The position numbers and the translations under genes are program-made. From Ciborinia camelliae (lineage: Eukaryota > Ascomycota > Leotiomycetes > Helotiales > Sclerotiniaceae), in the NCBI GenBank assembly GCA_025890175.1, contig JANPYM010000001.1, positions 3,053,870 to 3,117,869 of the forward strand: a DNA stretch of 64,000 bases, given 5' to 3'. The stretch's first letter is position 1; each line of letters opens with the position of its first letter. Under the pieces are notes generated by a model. It was not told the origin of the DNA. It saw nothing but the letters and a program-made list of their open reading frames with translations, and did no database searches. Positions 44,256 through 56,425 of this stretch are shown piece by piece.

Positions 44256-45556
44256 TCATTCATATAATCCATCTCCTTCCAAAAATTTCCCCACCCGTCC
44301 GAAAAACTCATCTAGCCCATCAGCCTTCGAAAACAGGGGAAAATCATGAACTTCATCTTTTCCAATAACCATTTCCACCTTTACATTTGCTTCGCGTAGA
44401 TGCTGGACGAACTTTCCTATACCTTTACATTATCATTAGTTATTGGGTTTGAAGTGTGTACTGAAAGAAGGGGCAGAGTTGTAGATATAGAGTGGTAAGA
44501 AGAACAACGAAAGAGCTTACCTGGACCAAAAACCTCCGCGTCCCCCCAAATAATCATACTCCTACAAAGTCCCTTAAATGTATACCCATCTGGTAACTTC
44601 CCCCTCGCCGGACTTAACAATGTACTACGCAAGTCGGGGCGATTTTCACAATATTGATATCCCACTATCCAAAGCATTTCATTATTCATAAAATCCAACT
44701 CGATTAACTCTCTCTCTTCTTTTTCTCCTTCTCCCTTCCCATCAAACCTGGACATCAAATCCACAAATGGAGATATCAATATCGCATTTTCCGGCATAGG
44801 AAATTTGTGTTTGTTAAGGTAAAGTAATAATGTAATCGCTATACCCGCCCCGCCCGAATCTCCCATGATCGAGATATTTTCCGCACGGTATCCTTTTTCG
44901 AGAAGGAAAGAAAATGCAGAAATGGCATCTTGCAGTGCACCTGGAAAGGCCGTTTTAGACGTTACACATTTCCGAAAATTGACACTGAAAATCGGAATCC
45001 CAGTTTTTGACATCACGCGCCAGGGAAGAGAGGAATTTAGTGGATGGCCTTCCACCATTCCGCCGCCGACAAAATACATCATGATTTTCTTTTCCGCGAC
45101 GGGAATATCGCCGTGCAATGGAGATGTAATCGCATCAGTCCATTGCCAAAAACACGGACAATCTTCCGTTCTCATACCCACAAATATCGCATCTCCCCGG
45201 ATCCATTTTTCATCTGGCAGCGGTATAACCTCCAATTGCGCATTTTGTCCAGAAGCAAGTTTGGGGATGGTACAGCGGGCGCTCAGGGAGCCGACATCTT
45301 TGAAAGGTTGGGTGCCCGGGTGTAGAGACCAGATGATGTAGGAGCCAATAAGGAGAGAGGTTCGGTATTTGAAAGACCAGTGGGAACGACCGTAATAGGG
45401 GCGGCAAAAAATGGAGGAGAGGAATACGAGGGGGATTTGCGGTGGCACGACCAGGAGAGAATAAATGAGGCGGGAGAAGCGGTGGCAGTGTTGAGTTAGG
45501 AGGGGGGTGCGTTGCCAACCGCGGATTTGGGGGATTGTGGGGGAGGGGACGAGCAT
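44256..45556 (-). CDS. Alpha/beta hydrolase of the HSL/esterase-lipase type
   Basis: Two exons on the minus strand: 45556-44521 and 44416-44256 (GTAAGC donor, TAG acceptor), giving 398 residues. A hydrophobic N-terminal segment (about 31-50) may anchor it in a membrane. The oxyanion motif is VGGGMVEG (163-170) in place of the usual HGGG. The nucleophile elbow is GDSGGA with Ser234, the acid is probably Asp339 in WGDAE, and the base is His369 in DEVHDF, which only the second exon supplies. This layout matches the hormone-sensitive-lipase-like family, which cleaves esters of short or medium acyl chains. The first Gly of the oxyanion motif replaces His, so activity may differ. Substrate unknown. 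Confidence 0.9.
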
Positions 45557-46575
45557 TTTTTGAACGGGGATGGGGAGTTATTTTGAGAGCACTAGGATTA
45601 GGTAGCCTTAGATAAGAGCTCTGCTGGTTTAGTTTGCGGAAATTGAGGCTTGCATAAAATTTACGAATACAGTCAAGTACCGGTATCTACTCGAGTACCG
45701 TCCTGAGACACGGAAGCTTGAGTGGAAGGGGAAGTGGGAGTGGAGGTGAAAGTGGATGTTCGACCGGGCCCGTCCACTTCATCCTAACCTTATGTGTTCT
45801 TTAGGAAGTAACTACCGTCAAGTACCGGCGCGCATGAAGCTAGGCACGGACGGCCAATTTACATTGGTTTTAGTTTCCTGCACAGGGCAAATATTATCAG
45901 TCACCTGGTAATTTGTACGCGTTGACATTTTAAGATCGCGAGTTTTCTTCTTCGAGTTACATCAATTATGTGCTACAAATTCCAAGTAAAAAGATTGATG
46001 TGGTTAGAGGAAAGAAGAGTTGATAGGACCTATCCTATGATCGGAGCAGGATTTATTGTAATTTTAGGGCTTTGAGGATATGAGGTTATAAAATTTGGAA
46101 ACTGGGATGGGATACGATTTCACAACAGGTTGGAACAAAAATATGAAGTAATGTATTTGGAGTAAACACTTTATTTATCTATCCTGACCTATACCTATGT
46201 CTGTGGCATTGTTGTTAAAACGACAGTCTATCAATTTAGTTATCTTAACTTATCGCCTCTCGTGCTTCATTTCCCCTCCACAAAATCCTCGTCTCGGGAC
46301 CTGTTTCTTCATTCATGGCTCTGCGTTGGCTAATTGGCCTAACCTATCCCCATCCATACGACTGTGATACAGCATCTTCCCCTCCTTCCGGGAAATAACA
46401 TTCGTGAGACTTGTTTGTTTGCCCATCCTTCTTCATTCGTAAAGATTCTCTCTTCTTTCATTTGACATGACCCGTCGTGCCCTTGGGTGATGCCAGTGTA
46501 TAACCTCATATCGTATAACCTAATTTCCAGTCATAGTGTAGCGTTTTATCTCATCCCCATCCATCCCATCTCACT
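45557..46575. other. Intergenic spacer
   Basis: Upstream region of the hydrolase gene and 3' flank of the next minus-strand gene. No gene is seen. Confidence 0.5.
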
Positions 46576-47133
46576 TCAAGTGCCCGTGTAAGATCTAACC
46601 CCATCATCTTTCGCACGACTCCAAGCCCTCAATCTCCCTTTCGCCTTGGATCCCGAGATTTGTCCATCTCTCACTGATCCCTCATCCAAAACCTTAGGTA
46701 CAATTATGCTGCCAATGGTACTTCCCCTATTCCCAGGTGTATTATCCGAATTCAAAAGGGCTGCGAAAGAATTGCTCATATCCAAACTCGCTCTTAGACC
46801 ACTGAATCTCTTGTTACCCGGAGATGTAGGTGAAATTAGAATAGGAGAAGAAGGGTCATGACTCATTCGTTTTGAGGCGAAACTGGTAAAGAAAGGCATC
46901 GAAGGGGTAGAAGAATGAGAGGAGTTGGAGTTTGATGAACTACTCGACGAGGTTCGTGATTTGCATTTGCGTTGGGATGATATTCGAGAGGATTCATAGA
47001 AATCCATTTCTAGGAGGATGGTGTGGAGCTGTTCGTCTGATTGAGCGAGGTTTGGAGCTGTGGAGGTGATGGGAGGTCCTTCGATGAATTTTGAGTGGCG
47101 GAGGGTGGCTTTTGAGGTTGATGAGGTAGACAT
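46576..47133 (-). CDS. Ser-rich hypothetical protein, 185 aa
   Basis: Single exon from ATG at 47133. The protein is low-complexity with an S/N-rich run near residues 61-75, several SP/TP sites and a basic C-terminal third (GRLRAWSRAKDD). It has no signal peptide, membrane segment or domain I recognise. Codon use and the clean ATG-to-stop frame in the only long phase suggest a real gene, probably lineage-specific. Phospho-regulated disordered protein is a guess. Confidence 0.55.
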   Translation of the reverse strand: MSTSSTSKATLRHSKFIEGPPITSTAPNLAQSDEQLHTILLEMDFYESSRISSQRKCKSRTSSSSSSNSNSSHSSTPSMPFFTSFASKRMSHDPSSPILISPTSPGNKRFSGLRASLDMSNSFAALLNSDNTPGNRGSTIGSIIVPKVLDEGSVRDGQISGSKAKGRLRAWSRAKDDGVRSYTGT

Positions 47134-49467
47134 TTTGTGAATGTGATAGTTGATATGCTCTGTTGTATTTGAAAGTCGAGTTTATATATGTTTATGGATT
47201 ATCTGTAGCTTCTTCTATATGTATGTAGAAGGATATCGAGAGTTGTGGAGTGATATCGATATGTAGTTTTACTCTCACACAGTTTTGAAGAAAAATGTAA
47301 AGATTCAAGACAATATAAGACTTTGAATAGGTATAATATCAAATATAGAAAAGAACTAAGATATCGTCCGTACCTACTGGGGGAGCACTTACACTTTTAA
47401 TAGCGATATCCGTTCTGTGTACAACATAAACTCCGGCTTCCTTGAGTAGAGTTCAAAGGAAAATTATTGAATCTACGCCCACCAAGCCCCGTTTGAGCAA
47501 GGGGTTTATTATCGACAAACCTAAATTGTTACACAGACCCTGCATATTGGTACCACTACAAATTGTAGTAGTGTAGTCTACAATGCTACACACATTTTGC
47601 CCCCAGGCCACCTCATCTGATACAGTTACCAGCATATTTATGTGAATGATCTGCCAGATTGCCAGAAAATTCACCATATGAAGGGAACTTTTGACGGTTG
47701 TAATAAATCAGCGGGATCTTATTGGATAGAGAAAGGACTTATGGTTTATTTGGATTCTGGGATTCTGGGATTTGGGTGTAGGCTGATTGGCGAAAAATGA
47801 AGGGGTTATGCATTGTCGAATATTGTCATAATGTCCATATAATTTCTTCATCACATCACACTACTGGGTACATAATACCCCTCTTAATTTCCATATTTTT
47901 ATAGTATTACTGCGTAATACACTCATAAAACCAAAATCATGCGCATAACGCAGCTTAAATTATTTTAATTGTTAATTCGTTCTTCAATTTCGGGGTCCGT
48001 TGTACCTAAGCCCACCTGAGCAGCACGAAACCATTTAAATGCACGCCCTACATCATACTTGGTATACCGGCGAAATCCCGCTGTGCCCGTTTACCTTATG
48101 TTGCAATCATCAGCCTACAGAGTCACGAATATATTAATGGTGGCTTGTGTACTTGTAATATCAAATTAAGGATTTACTACTTAGTGTATGTATACTGTAC
48201 AAAAAAAAGTAAATTTCTAGCATTTCGTTCGCAATCAAATTCAAATCCTTATCCTTCTCGTTCCAAATCGGATCTTTCTCCGTCTGTAACGACGTCATAA
48301 ACCGTTGGATTTCTTATTCTGCATCTAAGATAAGGTGGTATCCGAGAAATCGAGGGTGGATGTGTAATCTGTATTTAAGGTTTGTGGTCTGGAAGGACCC
48401 TTATTTGAAAGCAAACTGCTTGTTGTCCGAGCGGGTTGTTCATGGCGGACAATTTTCTGGATTGGGGATTATGGCTGTAAGATCTAGGGATTAGACTCGA
48501 TAAAGACCCGAGAGGATAGATTACGCCCAACTAAGTTGTTTTTTTGGTTCATGATGCCTTAGGTTCCTTGTATATATCTGGAAATAGAGTAGTATCCGAT
48601 TTTGATACTCCAGGTTTGGTGACTGGAGATCTGCTGGAGTTGTTTGGTTCCTGCGCCTTATCTTATTTAGAAACGAACTCACAACCTACTGCTCACAAAA
48701 ACCTATTGCATGAAGTATTCTCGTCATTATCAAATCTAAATTCCTACCAAATCCCTCTGATCCTCCCTCTTCAAAATTGGTAAGGCACATCCGGCCTGTA
48801 ACTTTCATAGAAGCATTCGCTTACAAAAGGTACCAAAAATAACGAGGTCGGAGTTCCGGACTGCTCAGCCAACGCTTGGGATGATCTCCAGGCCCGTGTA
48901 ATCCAAACTATCGAATGATATTTACTAAGCAAGACTTATTGTTTCTTATTGAATTATTCGGCTTCGTAAATTGTATGATTATCAAACGATGATTATCAGA
49001 TATTGTGCTTGGGGATAGAAAATTTGGAGATTGTGAGTTTGCGAAGAGTACAAGCCTACGACCAGAACCTATTCCAGTCTGTCCGGGGCTTTTTGGACAA
49101 AACTCTTTTTCAATAATGGGTTCTTTTTGAATCTTGATGATATAGAATAGTCGGTGCTTCGAAAACATGATTCAAGATTGTTATAAGGCTAAAAGTAAAA
49201 TTAGCTATAAATAGATTCAATTCAAGGCCCAAGATATTCTCCTCAACTACATAGGTAGATAAAGAGAACTTACGTTGATATCGCTTTCAACATCAGACAA
49301 CAGTAGCCAGTCTTACTAAGGATATCTAACCCACGGATACAGCACATAACGAACGATGGACCCACAAACTAACACTCGAACCTTATTAAGCCTATTGAGG
49401 AGTCAATATACCCAATATATGTTTGAATCCCGCGCCCACTTCCATCAAATCAAGCAAACACAACCAA
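47134..49467. other. Intergenic region
   Basis: AT-rich spacer with only short unsupported open frames. Confidence 0.55.
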
Positions 49468-49573
49468 GCGGCTTTAGCTCACTTGGGAGAGCGCCAGACT
49501 GAAGTCAACTTCGGGAACAAAATAGATTCATCTGTTTATCTGGAGGCACTGTGTTCGATCCACAGAAGCCGCA
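49468..49573 (+). tRNA. tRNA-Phe(GAA) with 33-nt intron
   Basis: The acceptor stem GCGGCTT (49468-49474) pairs with AAGCCGC (49566-49572), with A73 as discriminator. D arm TAGCTCACTTGGGAGAGC and T arm CTGTGTTCGATCCACAG are intact (A and B boxes). Anticodon GAA is at 49501-49503, followed by G37; the intron is 49505-49537 at the usual 37/38 position; A38 and TCTGG close the anticodon stem with CCAGA. No CCA is encoded, as expected for a nuclear eukaryotic gene. Confidence 0.96.
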
Positions 49574-50105
49574 TTCTGCGATCTCGAGTCCACTCGGGAT
49601 ATCAACCTTTTTGATCTTTTTTTGTTTGATTTGTGTAACCTTTTGAGGGAAAACATGAGAAAATTTTGAAAATTTTGATGGTGGTGGGGTTGATGATACA
49701 ACCAAGCGAAGTAAAGCTAGCGGGATGGGTGGGGTGATAACGACATTTTTGGGGCTTGCACGGCTTGGAAATGGATACTTGGTGGGGCTAGAAATGGATT
49801 CGACTTATGCTTTATGAGGAAATACCTATTTTTGATTTGTCCATATGAATTAGTTCTCTAGAAAACAGCGGGACTTCGGGTAGGTTTGCTTGATCATTGG
49901 TCAAAAAAAAAAATACCATCACAAGCCAGCCTTTTCCATCACGGAGTGAAAAAATTTGTATTCACTAGATCCAGTATCAAAACTACCCCTCTCAAGCTTA
50001 TCTCTCCATCTGCCCTCGAAAAATCTCAAAAATTCCAAAAATCAATCAAAAATGCAAAAAAATTGATTTCTTGCAACGGATTCAAACCGATGATACTCAG
50101 GGTAA
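49574..50105. other. Spacer between two tRNA genes
   Basis: T-run just after tRNA-Phe (49613-49624) is a likely Pol III terminator. No other gene. Confidence 0.6.
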
Positions 50106-50204
50106 CTCCCCACGCAGGGCTCGAACCTGCAGCCTCAAGATGAACTTGTAGATATGAATAATACCTAATAGAAGTCTTGCGCGCTACCATTGCGCCAGCA
50201 GGGA
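50106..50204 (-). tRNA. tRNA-Arg(TCT) with 27-nt intron
   Basis: On the minus strand, acceptor TCCCTGC pairs with GTGGGGA (two G-T wobbles), D arm GCGCAATGGTAGCGC and T arm GCAGGTTCGAGCCCTGC are complete. The anticodon stem CAAGA/TCTTG encloses C32-T33-TCT-A37, with an intron at 50168-50142 before A38. The anticodon TCT reads AGA/AGG arginine codons. The gene is transcribed towards tRNA-Phe. Confidence 0.92.
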
Positions 50205-52234
50205 TATCTTATGATTTTGTATGATGGGGTGACTCTTTTTGGAAATATATTAGGGAATTACACTACCAGTGCTCCACGTGGAACCCCATCGGGTATTTTC
50301 ATAGAATTGGTCTCCATATAACTGAATTGGATAAAGCTATCACATCGATTAGTCCATGAAGGAGTCTAATCCACCATTTTTTACTTCAACCCTTTCGCTC
50401 TTGTTACATTACAACACTCATTTTTAATAGATTCCTTCTCAATACATATCAAATTCCAGTTCAGATGCAACGGAATAATAAACGTAATATGCTTTTCTGT
50501 ATCCAACAAGTGTTGAGTATAAGGGTAAGTCGAGTGAAGAGCATTAACGACACAGTATCTCGTATCTACCCACAAAGCTTATATCTCTCCTTGCGCGATA
50601 TTTATCTATATATATATATATGTGTGTGTGTGTTCAAGTTCACGATGGAATACAAGTGTGGACACTCTGAACTTTTGGGCAACCTTTACTTTGAGCTTGA
50701 TTTCTTGTCATGTAATATACCTTATAATATACAACGTCGGCGACGGGCTTAGTATCTTTTGTAACCTGAGTGACGATGAGAAATATGCTGGGTGTTGGGT
50801 GGTAGATTTCCAAAGAGAATCTACATCTGATGTTAGTTTAGTTTATCAGGATACGATGCTTTTATTTTGTTGGCGGATGCAATATGTGTGTTAGTGAATA
50901 ATGAAGCTCATTACATGATTTATTACATCTATGGTAGCGCATGAATGGGATATAGGTTGGTAGAGAGTGGTGAATGGGAGTAGTAGGGAATTAGAGAGTC
51001 TACTCAAATTTCAAGTTGGTCTATAGGGGAGCCACTGGAGTTAAACGAGAAATGGTATTTGAATCTACCAAATGAGAAGTCAACAGTCGGAGCAGGCTGT
51101 ATAGAAGAAGCTGTCAAGTGATGGTTAAATTGCAACTAAAAGCTATCAACCCTTAACCCCATTTAATACATTTTTCTACATCTTGTCATCAATCTGAGCC
51201 GAATCTCAATTTTCTCTTTGTATATATTTGTCATTGTTTGAACATTTCTTCTTGAGGAATGTGTACATACATACACTGGACAACCATAGGTCAAAATTTC
51301 AAGTTTAAAGTACATACACATAACCAAGATAACTCAAAGCCACACTGGCATTGATCCCAGGTGAACATCCCAGCGGGTGAACATCCGCATCATTCAAGCT
51401 CACCGAAAGCTTTAAGCAACCTCGATATTTCGAGATAATCATTCCCATCTTCAACATCTTCGAACATGACCCACCAAATAATCCATACAAACCCAGAACC
51501 TGACGATGATAATATACTAATATCAAATCAAACACTAATAATTAACTAGGTAGGCGTATATACCTAAGGTATACATGACCAAGTTTGAGATGAGAATGAC
51601 TTGGTCATTTTCTATGTATAGAAAAACAAAAATACAGATATTAATCTTGATATTTTAAAATGAGAATTAAGGTGGTATTTTATGATTAGATGCTTGATTT
51701 TATATATACTTTAAAACAATGATCAGTGATGAGAATTATAAGAATTGATATTAATGCAAGACTATACGCGGAGTATTATCATCTAGATTTTAACATATAA
51801 ATATGCCCGGCTCGTCTGGTTAATTCTTCTGTAGATGAATATTGCGAAATAGAAGAAAAGCTAAATAAAGTTTGGGATTAAATGTAAATAGAAGATGAAA
51901 ATACAAATGTGAATACAAATAGGTGTAAATATAAAAAGTTGAATCCAAAACCCCGATAAAAACTCTTCAATATCAAAAGTTAATATACCTTCTCAATCAA
52001 TTCATACAGCACTTCAAGTTGAAAATGTTACAAGTTATAAAAATACTTTTTTCATTTCTCATGTACAGTGTATACGGCCATTTATCATCATATGCTGCTC
52101 ATCCTGAATTCCGCGCCGAGTCCCGCTTACGCTCCATAACCCCCCCCCCAACCACAATACAACCCAAATCTAGAACAAGATATTCTTCTAGATGATCTAA
52201 TCAAACAACCATAATGAAACCACCAATAAATAAA
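50205..52234. other. Intergenic region
   Basis: AT-rich, with a (TA)n/(TG)n tract at about 50611-50633. Short open frames (for example 51305-51535 minus) are unsupported. Confidence 0.5.
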
Positions 52235-55200
52235 TCACCATCTTCTACCATAAACCGAATCTTCCACCTTTCTGGCTTGAAAAGGGTTTGATGTAATCTT
52301 CCTTGGCGCCGATGCAATTTGTGAACCGACGCTATCCAAACTCACCGCACTCTTACTTGGACTTCTAGTAGCGGACTCTTTCAAAATTCTAGGTTTTGCG
52401 CCCAGATCATACGCACCTGCAGCAGGTGGAGCATGCTCGGCGTCTCTTCTAAATAATTGCAGAATCTCCTTCATGCCCAATTTACCAGCACCACCTTTAC
52501 CACCTTCGATGGTTTGATTTGCAAGCTCTCGTTTCTTTTCTTGGAGAAGTAGAATTCGCTCCTCAACTGTGTCTTTAATGGTGATCTTGTAGACAATAAC
52601 GTCGATTTTCTGCGTAAGACGATGTACACGATCGATGGCCTGTTCTTCAACAAACTATAAAAAAAAATCAGTAACTGTAATTGCGTCGTGAAATGGAGAT
52701 CACAGCGAGGAAACTTACAGGATTCCAAAATGGCTCAAGAATAACTACACGGGTAGCAGCTGTAAGATTAAGACCTAGAGAACCACACTTCAAACTACAA
52801 AGTAAGACTCTACAATTCTTGTCGTTGCGAAGCCTATCCAAACTGGCCTCACGCAGATCGTTCTTCATACCACCATCATATCGAGTATATTTGAAACCCT
52901 TTTGGCGTAAGAATGGCTCAATAAGATCCAACATTGACGTGAACTGCGAAAAGACGATGAACTTATGCTGAGCTGCTTCCTTTCCGAGAATTTTCATGAG
53001 ATGTGTGATTTTGGTAGATGCAGAAATTTTGGAAAGCTCGGCCTCCTCATCAGAACCAAATTCATCCTCAACATCGGTCTCCTCTTCGGAGGATTCGTCC
53101 TGTTCCGACTCCTCGGCAGATTCTTCGGCATCATCTTCATCAGAGCTATCAAGATGAATGACCTTCTTCTTGCCAATATCTTTTATGTCGGGGAAAGAAT
53201 CATCAAGATCATCATCGTGATCCGAATCAAGCCATTCACCACCGCCTTCACAGTTCTCATCTTCTTTTCCACCAGCCTTTCCAAGAGTAAGAGCGCTGCG
53301 TTTCTTATCTCCAACAAGCCATTCGCCTTGTTCTTCCTCATCATCACTATCTTCGATGATATTCCTATTCCTGGGCTTACGAATCGGAATTGGTTTGGAT
53401 TCCTTGTGCTTCTTGCTTTTCTTACTCTTCTTCTCCTCCTTCGTTTTCTTCTTTGGGCTAAGCTTCTTTCCAGATATTTCGTCCAAATCTGCTTCGCAAT
53501 CCAGACAACGAATGGCACCTTGTGATATAGCTTCTTTACCAAGCTCAATTTGACAAACCTCGCATTTCTTGGAGCCTACACCCAATGAACCAAACATGTC
53601 TGCCATATCATCAAAGTCGGTTGTTGATTTTGATTTAGGATTGCTAGTTTCAGCTGAGAGAGCATCGGTATCTTTTCCCAATTTACTTCCTACAAGCTTT
53701 GGATGATTACAAGCTTGTCTCAAGCGTAAAAGTAAGACTAAGGCACTCGCATAGTTGACTTTTCTCCCATCCATCATTTCTTCGATACTTGCATCGGTAC
53801 GTTGTTCCAATCTTTCATAGAATCGGCGCTCTTCTGGTGAGAATTCTGCAAAGACTTTCTCGATTTTACGCTCGACGACCTTGAAACCTGTTGAATTGCC
53901 TTCTCCTGCAACAGAAGGCTTCCCTCCGGGATTGAGAGCTCCAGCCTTCTTTAAGATTTCTTTGGTGCGTCGCTTCATGAAGATCTGCAAATAGTGACGA
54001 AGACGCTTGATGGCTACATCACCTCTACCATTTTTCATTGGTCGGTCAATTTGGTCCTTCCATTCACGGAGATTGTCGAATGGCTTGATTCTCAAGAACT
54101 TGATCAGACTTTGTAACTCATCCAAATTGTTCTGCATGGGAGTTCCTGTCAAGCACCAACGGTAATGACTGCGAAGAGAATAGCATGCCTGTGTAGCCTT
54201 GGCGTTGCGATTTTTGATAGTGTGGGCCTCATCAAGAATGACTCTATACCATTGTAGACCAAAACAGCCGACCTTAATACCTTCATCATCATCATCTTTG
54301 GATGAGTTACCCCATTCCGAGACAAGAATTTGATAAGTTGTGATGACGACATCATATTTTCTTAGGTCTTGGAATCGTTTCGTACGTTGAGGGCCATGGT
54401 GGACACACACACGAAGGGAGTGACTGCTTTCAACCTTGTCCTTGATTTCGGCTTCCCATTGTCGAATAAGTGCAAGAGGTGCAACAACCAAAGTGCATTT
54501 GTCCAGACCGGAGGGTAATTTGCGTTTACTGTGGGTTTCATCAGAACTTGATGGTTTAGGATTGCTCAAAATGAGCGCAATCGATTGTAGGGTCTTTCCC
54601 AAACCCATGTCATCAGCAAGAATGCCTCCTTTGGGTACTATGCCTTTCTTTCCTGTGCCAATTTCTCGTCCAATCATCCACTCCAAACCTTCAACTTGAT
54701 GGGGAAGTAATTTGACATTGATACCCTCGACAGTTCCGTCATCTTCTTCTTCGTCTTCCGATGCAACTTCAAGCTTTTCATCTCCTTCGACATTTAGCCC
54801 ATCCATCTGCGCCATCAAGTCGTCAACCTGGGCATCCTTCTTCTTTCTGCGTGATCTAGTCCTAGGTCTGGCATCTTCCTCTTCCTCAATAACACCCTCT
54901 AGAAGTGCTTTTAAATCTTCTTGTGCCTTTGCAGGATCAACATAAATATGTGGCTCGTTGTAGTTCGGCTTAGGCATGGTAAGATCCACGTAATTATTAG
55001 ACGTATAGGTGTTTACAGATTGAAACCCTGAATTGCTGTTTGGCAGGGAGCCGAATATCGGTGCCGGTGCAGGGTGAGTTGTTGCGTATGATGAGGAGCC
55101 GGGAATCGGTGCACGAACAGCTGGCTGGTTGTATTCAGCTGGAGCCCGTGGCATGAGGGGGTTGATAATCTTTCGGGCTGCATCTTTTGCTGCTTGTAAA

Positions 55201-55930
55201 TGCGGGTGTGCTACATATAGATTAGCACTGTAAGTTGAAACGACACAAGAATACATACCATGTTTTTCTGGCTCTCTATGGAACTCGGGACGGGATTTAG
55301 GTTGAACAAACAATTCAGAGTATTGTTGCTGAGATTTACGATTCAGTGGAGACTGTGGAAGTGTAGGTTCTCCGAATCTAGGAATGCTGGATAGATGATT
55401 TGCGGCATTGCTTTGAGAGGGTCGATATTGATCATTGGGCTCTTCTGGCCGCAATGGTGCCGGCACTTTTGCTGGAGATCTTTCCTTAACCATTTTGTTT
55501 TCTTTCTCAACGAGGCGTCTGTCGTATTTTGTAGTATCAAGCACGACCACAGTGGCTTTCCTTGATGAACTTGAATTGGATGCTCGACCAATAATCTCAA
55601 GAGACGAGTCAAAGAGTGAAGTGGAATCGCCAAGGTCACTCAGAGATGGGCTATTTTCTTTTACCGGCGAAGGATAAGTTCTTCCTTGAATATGTGGTAA
55701 TCCGCGAGGTGTTGTTGTTGTTTTCGAAGTGTTGACAAACCTTTGGAAATCCTGTTGTTCTTTAATTGCAGGTGTATTTGGATTTCGTCGTTTGAAATTT
55801 GGGGTTTCTGTTGATCCAATCGTATTTAGCGGGGTGAATCCACCTCTGATACAGTCTCAGTAAATATAATAATTCCAGATAATTCCAGGTACCCCTCCAC
55901 TTGAAAATGTGGATATTTGGCTTACTTCAT
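52235..55930 (-). CDS. SNF2-family DNA-dependent ATPase (Rad5/Rad16/ULS1-like)
   Basis: Four exons on the minus strand: 55930-55926 (only ATGAA), 55845-55259, 55210-52719 and 52654-52235, giving 1,167 residues. Intron 2 (55258-55211) is 48 nt and stop-free in frame. The N-terminal ~390 residues are disordered. The ATPase has Walker A DDMGLGKT (397-404) and Walker B DEAH (524-527), then TGTPMQNN. A four-Cys CEVC...CLDC element (747-769) sits between the two helicase lobes where Rad5/Rad16 relatives carry a RING. A long Asp/Glu/Lys-rich insert follows. The second lobe ends AIDRVHRLTQK, completed only by the last exon. Such ATPases remodel nucleosomes or displace DNA-bound protein in repair; the exact subfamily is not settled. 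Confidence 0.92.
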
Positions 55931-56425
55931 GAGGATTCAAGGTGACCCAATTGTAGGTTATTTCAGGATCAAGCAGAGACTAGGTATGTAGGTTATATCA
56001 TGTAGGTTATATCGTTTGTTTGTAAGATGGAGAGTCGCGTCAAATTCATGACAGATGATAAAAATGGGCAAAATTATGGTTGTTGGCATGGAAACGTTAT
56101 CACCAATCAAAAACCACTTTACACGACCTCACGATACCTTCTAGGTACGTTGACCTATCTACCTTACCTGTGAAAACCACTCCGCCCTACCTAGGTAGCC
56201 TCGCGTTATCACAGCCTCACTGACTGCAAGGCTACCTAGGTACCTACAATATGAATTTTGTTTTCCGATAACAAAACGAAATTTAACCAAAATCATTATT
56301 GAAACAGCATTGATACAACATCTGCAAATTCATTCATTTTTTTGGCTGAAGATTTCTTTGGCATATGAAACAGTTTTATAATTATACATACTTACTGAAC
56401 GGCTTTTCCATTGTCGTCTTTCACA
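55931..56425. promoter_or_regulatory. Shared divergent upstream region of SNF2 ATPase and BCD1 genes
   Basis: The 495 bp between the two ATGs hold two palindromic ACCTAGGT cores arranged as a perfect 14-bp inverted repeat (56188-56201 and 56229-56242) with a 27-nt loop. The shared position suggests possible coordinated regulation, which is inferred only. Confidence 0.5.

Noticed and set aside
44865..45341. Plus-strand open frames over the hydrolase
   Set aside because: Antisense shadows of a gene with a full catalytic triad on the minus strand.
52965..53525. Hydrophobic plus-strand open frame of 186 codons
   Set aside because: It is the antisense of the acidic Asp/Glu insert of the SNF2 gene, which gives Leu/Phe/Ile-rich nonsense.
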